A stretch of 64,000 nt of DNA from Agriotes lineatus (Eukaryota > Arthropoda > Insecta > Coleoptera > Elateridae). The position numbers were made by a program, and so were the translations under genes. The notes under the pieces are model-generated. The model had not been told where the DNA came from and did not search any database. It saw nothing but the letters and a program-made list of their open reading frames with translations. Shown piece after piece: positions 33,346 through 43,541 of this stretch (positions are counted from its first letter, which is position 1; every line of letters starts with the position of its first letter). The stretch covers positions 62,001-126,000 of the forward strand of contig CALNHX010003276.1 in NCBI GenBank assembly GCA_940337035.1. Reading direction: 5' to 3'.

Positions 33346-33586
33346 TTGATGGAGAGCCTAATATTTTTACATAATAATTTACAAAAAATGATTTTCAATA
33401 TTAGATAGTAGTTATATTTTATACTCCACATTGATTATTTACATTATATTGTTCATTTCTTATAAATATTAAAATATTAAATATTGAAAGGAAATTCACT
33501 TTTGCCGATATATCGGCAAAAAGGAAGGCCGATATGACCGATACCGATATATCCCTAATTCGGCCGATATGGCCGGTCCATCCCTA

Positions 33587-33748
33587 AAAAATATTTTCTC
33601 CGGTGACCGCTTCCGACAAGATCGGCAGCCCAGATCCAGTTTACGAGCACCAGTTGCGGGCTTCAGCCAAGTTCCAGAGCCTGAGAGAGGGTGTCAGCAG
33701 TACCGCCCGGTGTGTACGAGGCTAGCACAGCAGTTGTAGCATCTCGGG
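33587..33748. other. GC-rich host stretch left of the 8 kb element
   Basis: Reads up to the 8-bp duplication ATCTCGGG. With 41813 onward it forms the pre-insertion site. No motif identified, but the composition suggests old coding sequence. Confidence 0.3.
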
Positions 33749-33939
33749 TAGGGTTTCCAGTCCCGGGATTCTATCACAAAAACCGAGTCCCGGGACCATG
33801 TCAACATTCGTGCGTATACTCGATATCACAGAATTAGGACGGGTATTCACCGGCGTATTACTCATACCTCTTGCACATTCTGCATTATTTGCGTTTTGCG
33901 TAGGCAGAAGAGGTATTGTTTTCGGTAGGTTAGAATTAA

Positions 33940-34372
33940 ATATGTGTGTTGTTTCATAGTCCAGTCAATAGAGACATAAATTAGGGCTTACCTTGCAAAA
34001 GGTCAGGCAAAGTTCTAATTTGGCATACTTGTAGAGTCGCATGTTCTAATCGACATACGAAGTTTGCGACCTTGAAAGCGCGCCGCTCGCAACGCCATCT
34101 TGCTAAAAAGGTACTAAAAATCAGTTTTTCGTATATATCTCCTCTCATCTGTTATTTAGGCTGAAAATAGTTATTACAAGAATTACAGGAAACAAAATTG
34201 TCTACCACTTTTGTCTGAAACTTTTTTTGTCAGATGAATAATTCATGAGTTACAGCTACATAAGGCGGATCAATTTTCGAAATTTGCGAAAACGCTCAAC
34301 TTTTCGTCGAAATTTCGGTTAATATCTATTAATTGTTATCCAATTCAAGTTTTTACTCATTTCCACACCACC
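33940..34372. repeat. Left inverted repeat of the CXC element
   Basis: Pairs with 35910-36342 along its whole length at roughly 90% identity, judged by eye. Includes GTCCAGTCAATAGAGACATA, CCTTGCAAAAGGTCAGGCAA and GAAAGCGCGCCGCTCGCAAC. Confidence 0.88.
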
Positions 34373-34435
34373 ATGGGGTAGAGTAAGTGGCGCGTTTTTT
34401 TAATGTGGTATCCCCAGTAGGCCTAATCCACGACT

Positions 34436-35713
34436 TTACTTACGTTTTCGAGTTGTTTTAGATGCCTTAGATGGTCCAGATTGTCTGATCTCGACATCTT
34501 CTTGAGAATCGCTCTCATCCTTTTCTGATTCTTTTTCAGCGGTTTCATTGTCATCGTCAAACGTCAGTAGTCTGTCAACTAATGTCTCGTCATTTGTCTC
34601 GTTATCTTCATCTATCAAAATCTGTGGAACATTCTCGCAAGAGTCACCATTTCGAAATGTACAGATAACAGAGCATTTCAAGTCTGTTTTTCTGCAACCA
34701 CACGCTCGACCACATCCCTTTTTACATTTGCATGAAATAAATTTCAGTAGTGCCTCAGGAGCAGGATCTTTTGTCGTTGTTACCGGTGTGAGTCCGAATT
34801 TGCTTTTTTGCCATCCCCATTCCTCTGGATTGTTTGTTATATCGTACCAACTCTGAACTTGGTGGTAGGTCCGAAGAGAATGTTGACGTGCAGCTTCTCT
34901 TGTAGGTGGTAAAGCAGCAAGATTGAACATATTTGTTGTAACGGATCTTGCAAAATTTTGAAAACGAAGAGAATCCAAAGTGACGTTTCCTTTTGGAACT
35001 CCGTAAAGCGCGATTAGGAAATTTTCCCCTGCGTTAGTTACGACTTCCGGATCGGCATTTGGCTCTTTGACTTGTACAGTTTGGCTCAGGTATTCGTACT
35101 TTTGGAGTATATGTAGGAACTTCATTTTCCCTTGGTTGAATAGAGAAGTAGTGTCACAGCCGCTGAATGCATTTAAAAACAGTATGTTGTCTGCCACTGC
35201 TTCTCCATCCTGTAGACTTTGGGGAGAGTATATTTTTCCTACTGTCTTTCCTTTTCCTGGCTTTCGGAAGTAAATATTGGGATGGGTTCTTGCTAGTGTT
35301 GTTAACAGAACTAGAAGATCTATGTCTTCTCCAACTATGAAAACGGAATCAATAGATGAGGACATTCTGATCGATGTGTTGACGATCAATGTATCTGCAT
35401 CTTCTGTAGCCTGTTTCACTTTGAAATTGGAATCCTCGAATTTCTTCTTTAGCATTGGAATCAAGCGAATTTTATTTTTTTCGTTCGCTAGAAATCGTTC
35501 TTGCGAAACAGTTGGAACCATCGACTCGTCGAAATGTATGTCTGCGGAAGTTTGCTTTTTTGATCGGCGAAGTCTTTCTGCACTTTTCGTGCTCTTGGTA
35601 GCCGCATTAGTTGGATACCCGTCAAAAACAACAACTGTATCGAATCGTAATGTCTTTGGACGTACTGCACGTAATTTGTGCAAATCGATCCGAACGATTC
35701 GTTGCGACGCCAT
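34436..35713 (-). CDS. FEN1/PIN-like nuclease fused to CXC-like cysteine domain (TE protein)
   Basis: 425 residues from ATG at 35713 to the stop at 34436, intact. Acidic motifs stand in the order and spacing of 5'-3' flap nucleases: VVFDGY (D31), ATEDADTLI (E104, D105, D107), VGEDIDLLVLL (D130, D132) and FSGCDTTS (D187). They mirror FEN1's D, ExE, DxD and GCD metal ligands. Residues about 326-360 hold a cysteine cluster (CKCKKGCGRACGCRKTD, then C-x3-C and a further C) like tesmin/TSO1 CXC DNA-binding domains. The C-terminus is acidic and serine-rich, ending in a basic KTTRKRK. No DDE transposase core is seen. Alternatively it is a domesticated or passenger gene; the long flanking inverted repeats argue for a mobile element. 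The nuclease assignment is inference from motifs. Confidence 0.7.
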   Translation of the reverse strand: MASQRIVRIDLHKLRAVRPKTLRFDTVVVFDGYPTNAATKSTKSAERLRRSKKQTSADIHFDESMVPTVSQERFLANEKNKIRLIPMLKKKFEDSNFKVKQATEDADTLIVNTSIRMSSSIDSVFIVGEDIDLLVLLTTLARTHPNIYFRKPGKGKTVGKIYSPQSLQDGEAVADNILFLNAFSGCDTTSLFNQGKMKFLHILQKYEYLSQTVQVKEPNADPEVVTNAGENFLIALYGVPKGNVTLDSLRFQNFARSVTTNMFNLAALPPTREAARQHSLRTYHQVQSWYDITNNPEEWGWQKSKFGLTPVTTTKDPAPEALLKFISCKCKKGCGRACGCRKTDLKCSVICTFRNGDSCENVPQILIDEDNETNDETLVDRLLTFDDDNETAEKESEKDESDSQEDVEIRQSGPSKASKTTRKRK

Positions 35714-35871
35714 ACCACTCTATGCAACAAATATCCACCATCTATGACATGAACGCTGTTTCTGAATTAAATGCTATCTACACGAGGCGAGAATGCTTTG
35801 TTTTTTGTGTGTTAATGGAAAAGGTCTAGGCATGCAGAGTACCAGATACCTTAGACACCGACTGCTTATGG

Positions 35872-35878
35872 TTATATA
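35872..35878 (-). promoter_or_regulatory. Possible TATA box of the CXC element ORF
   Basis: TATATAA on the - strand, about 160 bases upstream of the ATG at 35713 and just inside the right inverted repeat. The distance leaves room for a short 5' leader. Position is suggestive only. Confidence 0.35.
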
Positions 35879-35909
35879 GTCAAAGTTTTAAAATGACTAC
35901 ATTCGCACT

Positions 35910-36342
35910 GTTGTGCGAAAATAAGTAAAAACTTGAATTAGATAACAATTAATAGAAATTAACCGAAATTTCGACGAAAAGTGAAGCGTTTTCACAAATT
36001 TCGAAAATTTGTTCCGCCTTACGTACCTGTAACTCATGAATTATTTATCTGACAAAAAATGTCTCAGACAAAAGTTGTAGGCAATTTTGTTTCCTACAAT
36101 TCTTGTAATAAGTATTTTCAGCCTAGATGGCAGAGGAGAGGAGATATATACGAAAAACTGATTTTTGGTACCTTTTTAGCAAGATGGCGTTGCGAGCGGC
36201 GCGCTTTCAAGGTCGCAAACTTAGTATGTCGATTAGGACATGCGACTCTACAAGTATGCCAAATTAGAACTTTGCCTGACCTTTTGCAAGGTAAGCCCTA
36301 ATTTATGTCTCTATTGACTGGACTATGAAACAACACACATAT
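35910..36342. repeat. Right inverted repeat of the CXC element
   Basis: Inverse of 33940-34372. The last 12 bases CAACACACATAT are exact. Immediately outside (36348-36395) a shortened extra copy of part of the terminus follows. Confidence 0.88.
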
Positions 36343-36347
36343 TTAAT

Positions 36348-36395
36348 GCCTGACCTTTTGCAAGGTAGAATGTCTCTATTGACTGGCCTATTCAG
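36348..36395. repeat. Partial direct repeat of the CXC-element end
   Basis: GCCTGACCTTTTGCAAGGT then ATGTCTCTATTGACTGG repeats the text at 36274-36320, with 12 bases missing between the two blocks. It lies outside the TTAA. Confidence 0.75.
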
Positions 36396-37075
36396 CCACA
36401 TTTGCATATCTTCTTCTATTTATGTATTTGTCTGTTTCTTTTGTTGGATTTAGATATATTTTACGCGTAGTTGTGTGCCTATTTAGTAACAGTAAAGTAA
36501 CTACATTAGTGGACTTTCAAAAGTATGTGCGAAGAAGCTGAATAATTTATATTTTTGGGTTTTAAATGTGTTCGTTATTTGTCTGCTAAAGCGTTACAAT
36601 TAGAATGAATTCCGATTTGCAACCTACCTTCATTCTACATTAAAAAATAACGATTTGAAGTCAATATAGCAACAATTTTATATACTGAAGATATAAACAA
36701 TTGGTGAACTGTAAAGTTTGTTCCTATAAAATTATCATAATCAGAGGCCGCTTGACGAAAGGATTACACAAGCACTTTTCAGTTCAAACAAAAGCAAAAT
36801 ATGTGGAGCGACAGACATTTTTAGTACCAGAAGAAAAAAAGTGGACGTGACTACCTCCCTGGACTTTCCCATACTGGAAACTGTTCATATCGTCTTTATT
36901 CAACAGTCTTTACAACATATCAAAATTTCAACTCGATGACTCACGTCTTCACCGTGATAAGCGTTTACACTTTCAAGTAAATTGCGGGTAAATATAAAAG
37001 AACTAGTGAGTCACCCGAACTACGTTTCGGTTCGCAAAATTAAGAGAGATTCATTAATATAAATAAAAAAAAAGA

Positions 37076-37148
37076 TGCATCAACGGGATCGAACCCGAGG
37101 CTCCCGCGTGATAGGCCAGCACGCTTACCGCAGAACCACACTCTCCTG
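37076..37148 (-). mobile_element. tRNA-derived SINE head
   Basis: On the - strand: GTGTGGTTCTGCGGTAAGCG (A-box region), an anticodon-like stem GCGTG...CACGC, and GGGTTCGATCCCG (B box). The would-be acceptor ends do not pair, and a T-rich run follows. It is therefore tRNA-like SINE sequence and not a tRNA gene. Confidence 0.65.
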
Positions 37149-37200
37149 TTTGAATAATGCGCTCACCCGAGCTAATACTAGACAGCGGTAGGCGCTCCGC

Positions 37201-37260
37201 TCTGCTGCCTAGAGAAGTTAATTAAATTATACTGCTGCCTAGAGAAGTTAATTAAATTAT
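37201..37260. repeat. 30-bp tandem duplication
   Basis: CTGCTGCCTAGAGAAGTTAA followed by TTAAATTAT occurs twice, head to tail, with one mismatch. Confidence 0.9.
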
Positions 37261-37559
37261 AACTGTTTCGCACTTTTTTGTAAATAAAAACCGGCCTACG
37301 ATATAAGTCTGAAAATTAGCAAACTTTTAAGCCATCGTACAACTTAATCGGTCCAGTATCTTCGGAGGAGATAGCGAACAAACATAGTTACACGCAAACA
37401 AAGAGAGCTACGATTTTATGTTATAAGCATGGCTAACTAAAATTTATATAGCAAAGCTATCACGGCTATTCCATAAGTGTCACTTTCATTGTTGTAAAAT
37501 GTTCTTGTGACAATTGCCAACGCATCAGGTTTTTGGCGCCATCAGGTGGTGAAATACAG

Positions 37560-40180
37560 CACCTAAATCTGGTTCTGGTTGTTGTCTTTACTAAAGATAT
37601 TTTTTAGGTTATAAACGGTTTTAAAATAAATGTTTGTAAAACCTACAAAAATGGAATTTGGATAATTTAAGTCTGCACGATCTTGAATTTTAACTGTTAA
37701 ATGTGCAGGTAATTCGACATCTTCGTTTTCAGTTATGCTTGGTGTAGTTGGAAATGCTGCAGAACTAGTGAAGTTACTATAATGTGCAATTTTTGAGGAT
37801 GGCAGTCTTCATAATACCACAGCGTAATAGCAGACGAAGAGCATGCCCAGCAATTCGAGCATTGTTGCGCCATTTGAAGCAACTTTCTATCGCATGTGTG
37901 CAACCATTGCCTCCACTGCATCCGAACTAAATGAACCAGTTAATACATAGTAAAAACCAGCTTCTTGAAGTAAAAATGTGATGTATAATGATGTACTTAT
38001 AGCAGTCAATTTCAAGACGTGAGCCTTTCATTGGATAAACCTTGCAAACCAACAGATGCAGTAGAATTTTGCATAGGATCGATATAGTTCTCAAGTATTA
38101 CGTCCAATCAATAGTCTTTCGTCAGAAACATGAACCAACGGTGCACTGCTGCTATCTAATTTTTGCAGATATTGTTCTATTACACACATTATGAATCTGG
38201 AAAAAGTCTTATATGCTTTCTAAACATTTCACAGTAGATGCTGTTGACATTTCAAAATTCAATTTGTCCTGCTTCTTTTAAAAACTGTAAAGGGGCAGTG
38301 GCGGTGGGTGAAAAAATCTGAACAGCATGTAAAATATAAATTTTTTCAATAACTGATGAGTACAAATTCTTTTTCGTTAAGTACCGTACAAGCTTAAAAG
38401 GTAGTCCATTTTGCAGATCATGTACAGGTTTTAGGAAAGGATGTTCCATGTAGTTTTTTAGAAATCCACCACAAAAAATCTAACTCTAAAAATTATTTGC
38501 AAAAATTCTTAGAACAACGAAACCACAGTCAGAAGACTTAAGTACTCTCATTGTTAACGAGTAAAAGTAATTAATTCTCAAAGAAGAATGAAAAAATATC
38601 GTGCTGGAATGATGTATCTTGTTGACAATCCATGTACTTACATATAACATAACAACACATTTTGTTTTCTATTTGAGGTTTATTGCAAACGGTTGTATAT
38701 TGAGTATTATCTACATCATAGATGCGATCTTCAGATCTGCTATACTGCACTTTCTCCTTAATTGACATATTGTCAATAATTAAGAAGCAAATTCTTTCTG
38801 CTGGAACTGTTAATTAGGCGACTTTAGCCATTAAACGTTGCTTAATTAATTCATCTGAACAATTACAGTCACCAAGATACCATAACAATGTTTTTGATGG
38901 TAAACTCGCTAAATGGTTTCTGCAGTGCTGATATCCTTTAGGAGAGCGAAATCTCCATACTGTACACATATGAATCGAAACTTCTGACTAACGAGGAGCT
39001 TTTTTTTTATCATAATTAAGAACAATTTTTGCAAGAAATTCTGCTTTTTTGTCTCCATCGTCAGCATCTTGGAATATTTTATGGAAAACATTTAATTTGC
39101 CCCAATTTTTCTGTATATCATTCTAAGTTGTTTTATTTTTAATAAACTTTGAATAATTAACACTAATCCGCTTTAGCTTTAAAGTCAACATTTTAATAGT
39201 ATGTAATTTCAAATAAAAGTGAGACAAGTCTTGAGACTACTTTTTGCGTTTTTAATAACGTGTGAAACTATCTCTAACTTATATTTCCGTAGGTGAATAT
39301 ATAAAATATTATTAAAGATAGAAGCATAAGAAAATGAACATAATTACGAGTATTTAATATGTCATTGTACTTCATATTACATATTAGCTGTCCCAGTTTT
39401 ATTTGCAATCAGCTGTACATATACTGAAGATCTGCAATTCGGGTTGGAGATATAAGTTCAGCTTGGGTTTCTTTTGAATGGTTTTTGTAAATGTTCTTGT
39501 TCTTAATTAATTTCAAAATTAGGTAAAATTTGCTAAAAAATGTACATAATGGTACTTCTAATTAATGTGATAAAAAATATGTATTATCTACAGTTCCAGT
39601 TGGTGTAGCGTTTTTAATCAAACAAGTATTTTTGTCAAGTACTTTTAGAGAATTCTCATCGAAATGGTTAATACACAAAGTAGAGTATTCATTGAGTTTA
39701 GAAATATATGTAATACATGATTAATAAATATTATAAATAAAGGTAATTTAATTAGTTTTATTATTAATTAACACGTTGAAGGACAGTTGCCGACTTCATA
39801 TAGGGCTGTGTTGTGATACACTGCGATGCTTATCAGCATTCTGCCCAAGTAGGGGCAAAGAGGTAGATAACTGTAAGAGAGCTGTTTGGGGCAAATAACT
39901 CGTGTTTGTGTGACACTGATATGACTGTGTACGTACCAGTGGTGACAGTAAAAACTGGATTACTATTATTTTATATGGAAAATTAGACGCCGTGCAGCGT
40001 TCAGTTATACTGGTAGATACAATTAAGGACGCTGCTCAGCGTTACTGTCCTTCAACGTGTTAACAATATCACTCCTGAATTAGCTTTGAGCCATTTGGTA
40101 CGAATCTGCATATCGCTTGGAAATTCAAAAAGTGGTTTGTTTGGATTTCCACAGGTAAACCACTTTCTAACCATTTTAAA
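37560..40180 (-). pseudogene. P-type (THAP) transposase remnant
   Basis: On the - strand the pieces run in order. A THAP-like scrap at 40072-40178 has FEFPSDMQIRTKWLKAN. Then comes YGDFALLKDISTAETI at about 38905-38960. Around 38740-38770 MSIKEKVQYSRSEDRIYD follows IDN, like the IDEM-hRE-hYS-R-D block of P-like enzymes. Next is KPQIENKMCCYVICKYMD, then LVRYLTKKNLYSSVIEKIYI with HAVQIFSPTATAPLQFLKE at 38262-38400. The C-terminal TGSFSSDAVEAMVAHMR lies at about 37880-37932. All are separated by stops and shifts. P-like transposases combine an N-terminal THAP domain with an RNase H-like core. This copy is dead and also split by a MITE at 39772-40059. Confidence 0.65.
39772..40059. mobile_element. 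piggyBac-like MITE with TTAA duplication
   Basis: Ends CACGTTGAAGGACAGT / ACTGTCCTTCAACGTG are perfect inverts of 16 bp, directly bounded by TTAA on each side (39768-39771, 40060-40063). 288 bp, no ORF. It lies between the THAP-like scrap and the rest of the P-type remnant. Confidence 0.88.
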
Positions 40181-41690
40181 TAGCTTTGAAAGAACCTGTT
40201 TATATAAAAATTACTGAATGAAACTACGGCAATATGAATTTGAGGATATAATTGATTGAAATATGACAAGTTTTCAAATCTACCTATTTAGCAGTATTTG
40301 TTTTTAATTTGAATATCGCGGTAGGCCCTGTTTGAAAGTTCAGAATAACATTAAGAGGTGGTGCCAAATGACATTTTGTCATGGCATGCTTTATAGAATC
40401 ATGTTTTTATGTTGATTGTAATGGCTGTATTAGCGTAAGCTAACCTAAATATTAGTTGGCCATGTTATAAGATGTGTAGTTCAAAACGTGACCACCGAGC
40501 TTCTGTAGATGGCGCCAAGTGGACAAGCCGCCACTGTCAGTTTATGTATTATTTTCCTCAAAACGGCTGTAGCACCGAGGTGAAATTTTCTAAGTACCTG
40601 GAAATTATATTTTCTAGGGCATACAAAATCGATTTTTTTATTCTCGCGGAAAAAGATTTTTTGAAGCAAAAATATAACAACCGTTAGAATAAAAAAATTA
40701 TTTTTCAAAAATAGAGGGGGGAGAGGGCCGGTGGGCTTACATATATCCACGAGGGTAATATTTTTTTACATATTCATATGCTCCATTATGCACTGAGCAA
40801 TTCAGTGAAAACCCCAGCTACCTATCTTGTTTTGTTTATTAATTAAACGGGTTTAAATTTTCAAACTTCAAAGCTTCGTAGAGGGCGCCACAGATAATTC
40901 ATGAGATTCTTTAAAAAACAGATCGATAGCCCTTTTCGGGGTCTATCAGTGTATGAAGTTTAAACAAATTCCTGTGGCAGTTTTTGAGAAATGATTTTTA
41001 GAAAATTTACAAAATTTTGAAAATTTGTAATTTAGGCCCCTTAACATTTTTCAAAACACTTTTTATATCACCTCATGTTAGTCTTCATATACTATTCAGA
41101 CAACAAAAATCAATTGAATCGATTCATCCGTTTTTGAGTAATAGGGCGTTAAACTCAAAATTTTTAAAAAATCATAGCGCCCTTCATTTTAAACCTAGCG
41201 AGTTGGGCAAAAAACTAGCAGATTTGTCTTATGACCCTCTATCGTTATCCGCGATAAAATTTTCAAAATTTTAATCACGAAAACAGTCGTACCAAAAAAA
41301 CATGCGTAACTTCCGCTTCCGGTTTCGGATTTTTTTGAAAAGCTTATTTTGTCAATGAATTTTCGATACACCCCCGCATTCCAAAGCGCATCAAAATCGG
41401 AGCAATACTTTCGGCTGTAGGAGCGTCACCCACCCACACACACACCCACACACCCACACACAGACAGACATTTTTTAAAAACCACTTTTTTGGGTTCCTA
41501 GAGGCCCAAAACGGATATTTATGTGAAAATCTCGATTTCCAAAATTTTCATGATTCCAAGACTTCCCTATACCTATGGGTATGGGAAAGTAACAATGAAG
41601 TTATAGACGAGTCCCAACGCAGATTATCAGCACAGAAATACTTTATTTAACTTAAAACACTTGTTTTTCTTTGGAAATTGCATTCAGAAA
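40181..41690. other. Right part of the 8 kb element, no gene recognised
   Basis: Short open frames without motifs. A block at about 41330-41600 includes CCAAAGCGCATCAAAATCGG and a CACACCC run. It reads like widespread non-coding repeat sequence, but its family is unknown to me. The region 41700-41812 has repeated TCCCGGGAC words near the right terminus. Confidence 0.4.
41426..41464. repeat. CACCCA/CACA simple repeat
   Basis: Alternating CACCCACCCACACACACACC-type repeat followed by CAGACAGACA. Confidence 0.85.
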
Positions 41691-41812
41691 TTTCACCTGA
41701 ACACTATTTCCCTTTCGGGACCATTTTCGGGATCTTCGGGACTAGTCCCGGGACTTGAAATTTAACTCATAAGTCCCGAAAACACTTTTGGTCCCGGGAC
41801 TTGGAAACCGTA

Positions 41813-42030
41813 ATCCCGGGGGTTCAGCATCCAGCCGCAAGCAACAGGAGAAGCTGTCCGAGGAAGTTGCCGCAGCCTAAGAAAGGTCAGGTTGGTGGTG
41901 CCAAGCGTATAAGCGTGCTAGAGCTACGAAATTTACCATGAGGAACGAGTCCTATGAGAGGAAGTCGATCCTAGTATTACAATACGTCAAAATAGAGCAG
42001 GAGTTCCAGAAATTGTGAAAATATAAGTTG
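41813..42030. other. GC-rich host stretch right of the 8 kb element
   Basis: Begins with the second copy of the 8-bp duplication and continues CATCCAGCCGCAAGCAACAG and AGCTGTCCGAGGAAGTTGCC. Composition and words resemble 31790-32215. Possibly the same decayed retroelement gag-like region. Not assigned. Confidence 0.3.
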
Positions 42031-42658
42031 AGGTTATGTTAGGGATGTTTTAAAATCTTCGCTCTGCGAACTCGGATTTCAATACAACATCTGCGGCAGT
42101 TATGATACTCATAACATTCCTAGATATGTTAATAGCTATAATGACACAATGGGGAACTTTAACCGGATACATAGCCCCAACCCCGTTACAATGGACAGTG
42201 ACAGGAGGTTGCTCCGGCTTTAGAACACTCAGCGAAAGGGCGAGTTCTGAAGACCTTTGAATTAAGGCTGCGCTCTGGTAAAGCGAGGTAAAAGATGTTA
42301 AATAATTGCTAGTGTCACCACTTTCGAACTAAATCGAGAGAACAAAATCAGCAACACAGGTGAACGCACTCTGAAAGTGGAAGTATGGGATTCACCTTTT
42401 TACTTCTAGCTTGGCACAGCTTGGGGCGGTTACTGTAACAGCTGAATTGAACCTATCTTCGATGACATTAACTTACAATCGTCTGATTTCCTGTACATCT
42501 AAACAAAACACAAATATGCATGCAAACTAGTGATGGGCATAACCGGACAATTTTCATAACCGAATTATTTGCATTCGAATGATATTAATAACCGAATAAT
42601 CATTCGAATAAATTTTGGCTCTCGATTCGTTTCGATTAAGTCAGCCGGTTTGACGGTT

Positions 42659-42712
42659 GGCGGTTCACCGTCATCTGCATCGACATCGGTTCACCGTCAT
42701 CTGCATCGACAT
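42659..42712. repeat. 26-bp tandem duplication
   Basis: CGGTTCACCGTCATCTGCAT followed by CGACAT occurs twice in a row. Confidence 0.9.
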
Positions 42713-42753
42713 CGTAACTTGCAGATAGCAGAGGAACCAAAACATAATATGTA

Positions 42754-42985
42754 CGGTCGGCGCCTTAGAAATCGGGACACGTAATATGTTCTTCTAGTCT
42801 TTGGAGTATTCTTGCTCCGGTTACTTCATTAATGTGAGACGGCATTTCATAATTGACAAACAATAAACAATCTGACGTAACAATTAAAACTATAATAACT
42901 GTAAAAACCCAGTTTATACACTTACAAAATGCATGCAAAATATATCATAATAGTGTGTAGTGCCCGATTTCTAAGGCGCCGACCG
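42754..42985. mobile_element. MITE D, copy 2, nested in the hAT element
   Basis: Ends CGGTCGGCGCCTTAGAAATC / GATTTCTAAGGCGCCGACCG, between TA dinucleotides. Inverted relative to the copy at 23222-23444, with the internal words TTCTAGTCTTTGGAGTATTC and GGTTACTTCATTAATGTGAG shared. Confidence 0.88.
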
Positions 42986-43541
42986 TACATTATGTGTTAT
43001 GTACCTATTGGAAATTAAGAGGTATTTATTAAAAAGTGTAGAAAGAAAGAAATATGCGGGACTGCTTGCTAATCGCAATAAAAAACAGTGGTAAAACGTT
43101 TATGTTTATCGATCGGGCGGGTTAAAGGCGCCGCCTCTTGTTTTGGACCTTTGGAGATGTAAGCAAATAAAAAATTGTTTTATAGCTTGATGCGTTTATA
43201 GTTTTTAGGCGTTCAGGTTTCACGTCCCCAGAATTTAATAATTTGATATTTTTTATGATAGGAGGTAGGTACGCGATAACCAAATGGTGTTTTCAGTACA
43301 ACCTGCTTTGTTTATGAGTTATGACGTATTTATATTTACAGAATCTTGAGCACTGCGTAGGTCGCTGAGATATGGCATGTAGTACCTTTGAATAGAGGTT
43401 TTATATTCAAAGCGTAGTACGTATCAGCATGAGGTTATTTTTCATTCAAATACTTGGAACGAAAACCGAGTTACATATGTTATTTCAATTACCGGATAAC
43501 CGGTTATTTTTCATTCAAATAAGCCCATCACTAATGCAAAC

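Larger units (their letters stand above)
30635..33586. mobile_element. hAT-like element with GGGATGCACCGATA ends
   Basis: The left end TAGGGATGCACCGATACGG and right end CCGGTCCATCCCTA are inverted over about 14 bp. Both ends carry repeated GGCCGATA / CCGATATCGG-type words (30660-30680, 33505-33575). This wording is common in hAT elements of animals. The flanks (AAAATGTT / AAAAATAT) do not form a clean 8-bp duplication. About 2.95 kb without a transposase ORF. It contains a GC-rich decayed stretch and a SINE. Confidence 0.6.
33940..36342 (-). mobile_element. TTAA-flanked element encoding a FEN-like/CXC protein
   Basis: Both sides are bounded by TTAA (33936-33939 and 36343-36346). The ends are long inverted repeats of about 433 bp: ATATGTGTGTTGTTTCATAG at 33940 and its exact inverse ending at 36342. 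A single ORF of 425 codons fills the 1.5 kb between the repeats. TTAA duplications occur in piggyBac and Kolobok elements, but the protein is neither. I infer a cut-and-paste-like or otherwise mobile element of unusual coding content. It appears complete. Confidence 0.75.
33749..41812 (-). mobile_element. 8 kb element with 8-bp target duplication, P-type contents
   Basis: The left end TAGGGTTTCCAGTCCCGGGA and, inverted, the right end TACGGTTTCCAAGTCCCGGGAC are inverted repeats of about 22 bp. Flanks are ATCTCGGG (33741-33748) and ATCCCGGG (41813-41820), 7 of 8 identical. Eight-bp duplications are typical of both hAT and P superfamilies. Because a P-like THAP transposase remnant lies inside on the - strand, a P-type element is my first choice. 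Inside are a CXC element, a SINE, a piggyBac-like MITE and simple repeats. Confidence 0.6.
42528..43533. mobile_element. Non-autonomous hAT element with perfect 8-bp duplication
   Basis: The left end TAGTGATGGGCATAACCGGA and right end TAAGCCCATCACTA are inverted. The flanks ATGCAAAC (42520-42527 and 43534-43541) are identical, the 8-bp duplication of the hAT superfamily. Subterminal words ATAACCGAAT / CCGGTTATTTTTCATTC recur. About 1 kb, no transposase. Carries MITE D copy 2 and a 26-bp tandem duplication. Confidence 0.9.

Noticed and set aside
34548..35829. Several + strand and - strand frames overlapping the CXC ORF
   Set aside because: Shadows of the 425-codon - strand ORF, which alone carries recognisable motifs.
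37076..37148. tRNA gene on the - strand
   Set aside because: A and B boxes are present, but the acceptor stem does not pair, so it is tRNA-derived SINE sequence. The same holds for 33043 and 56767.
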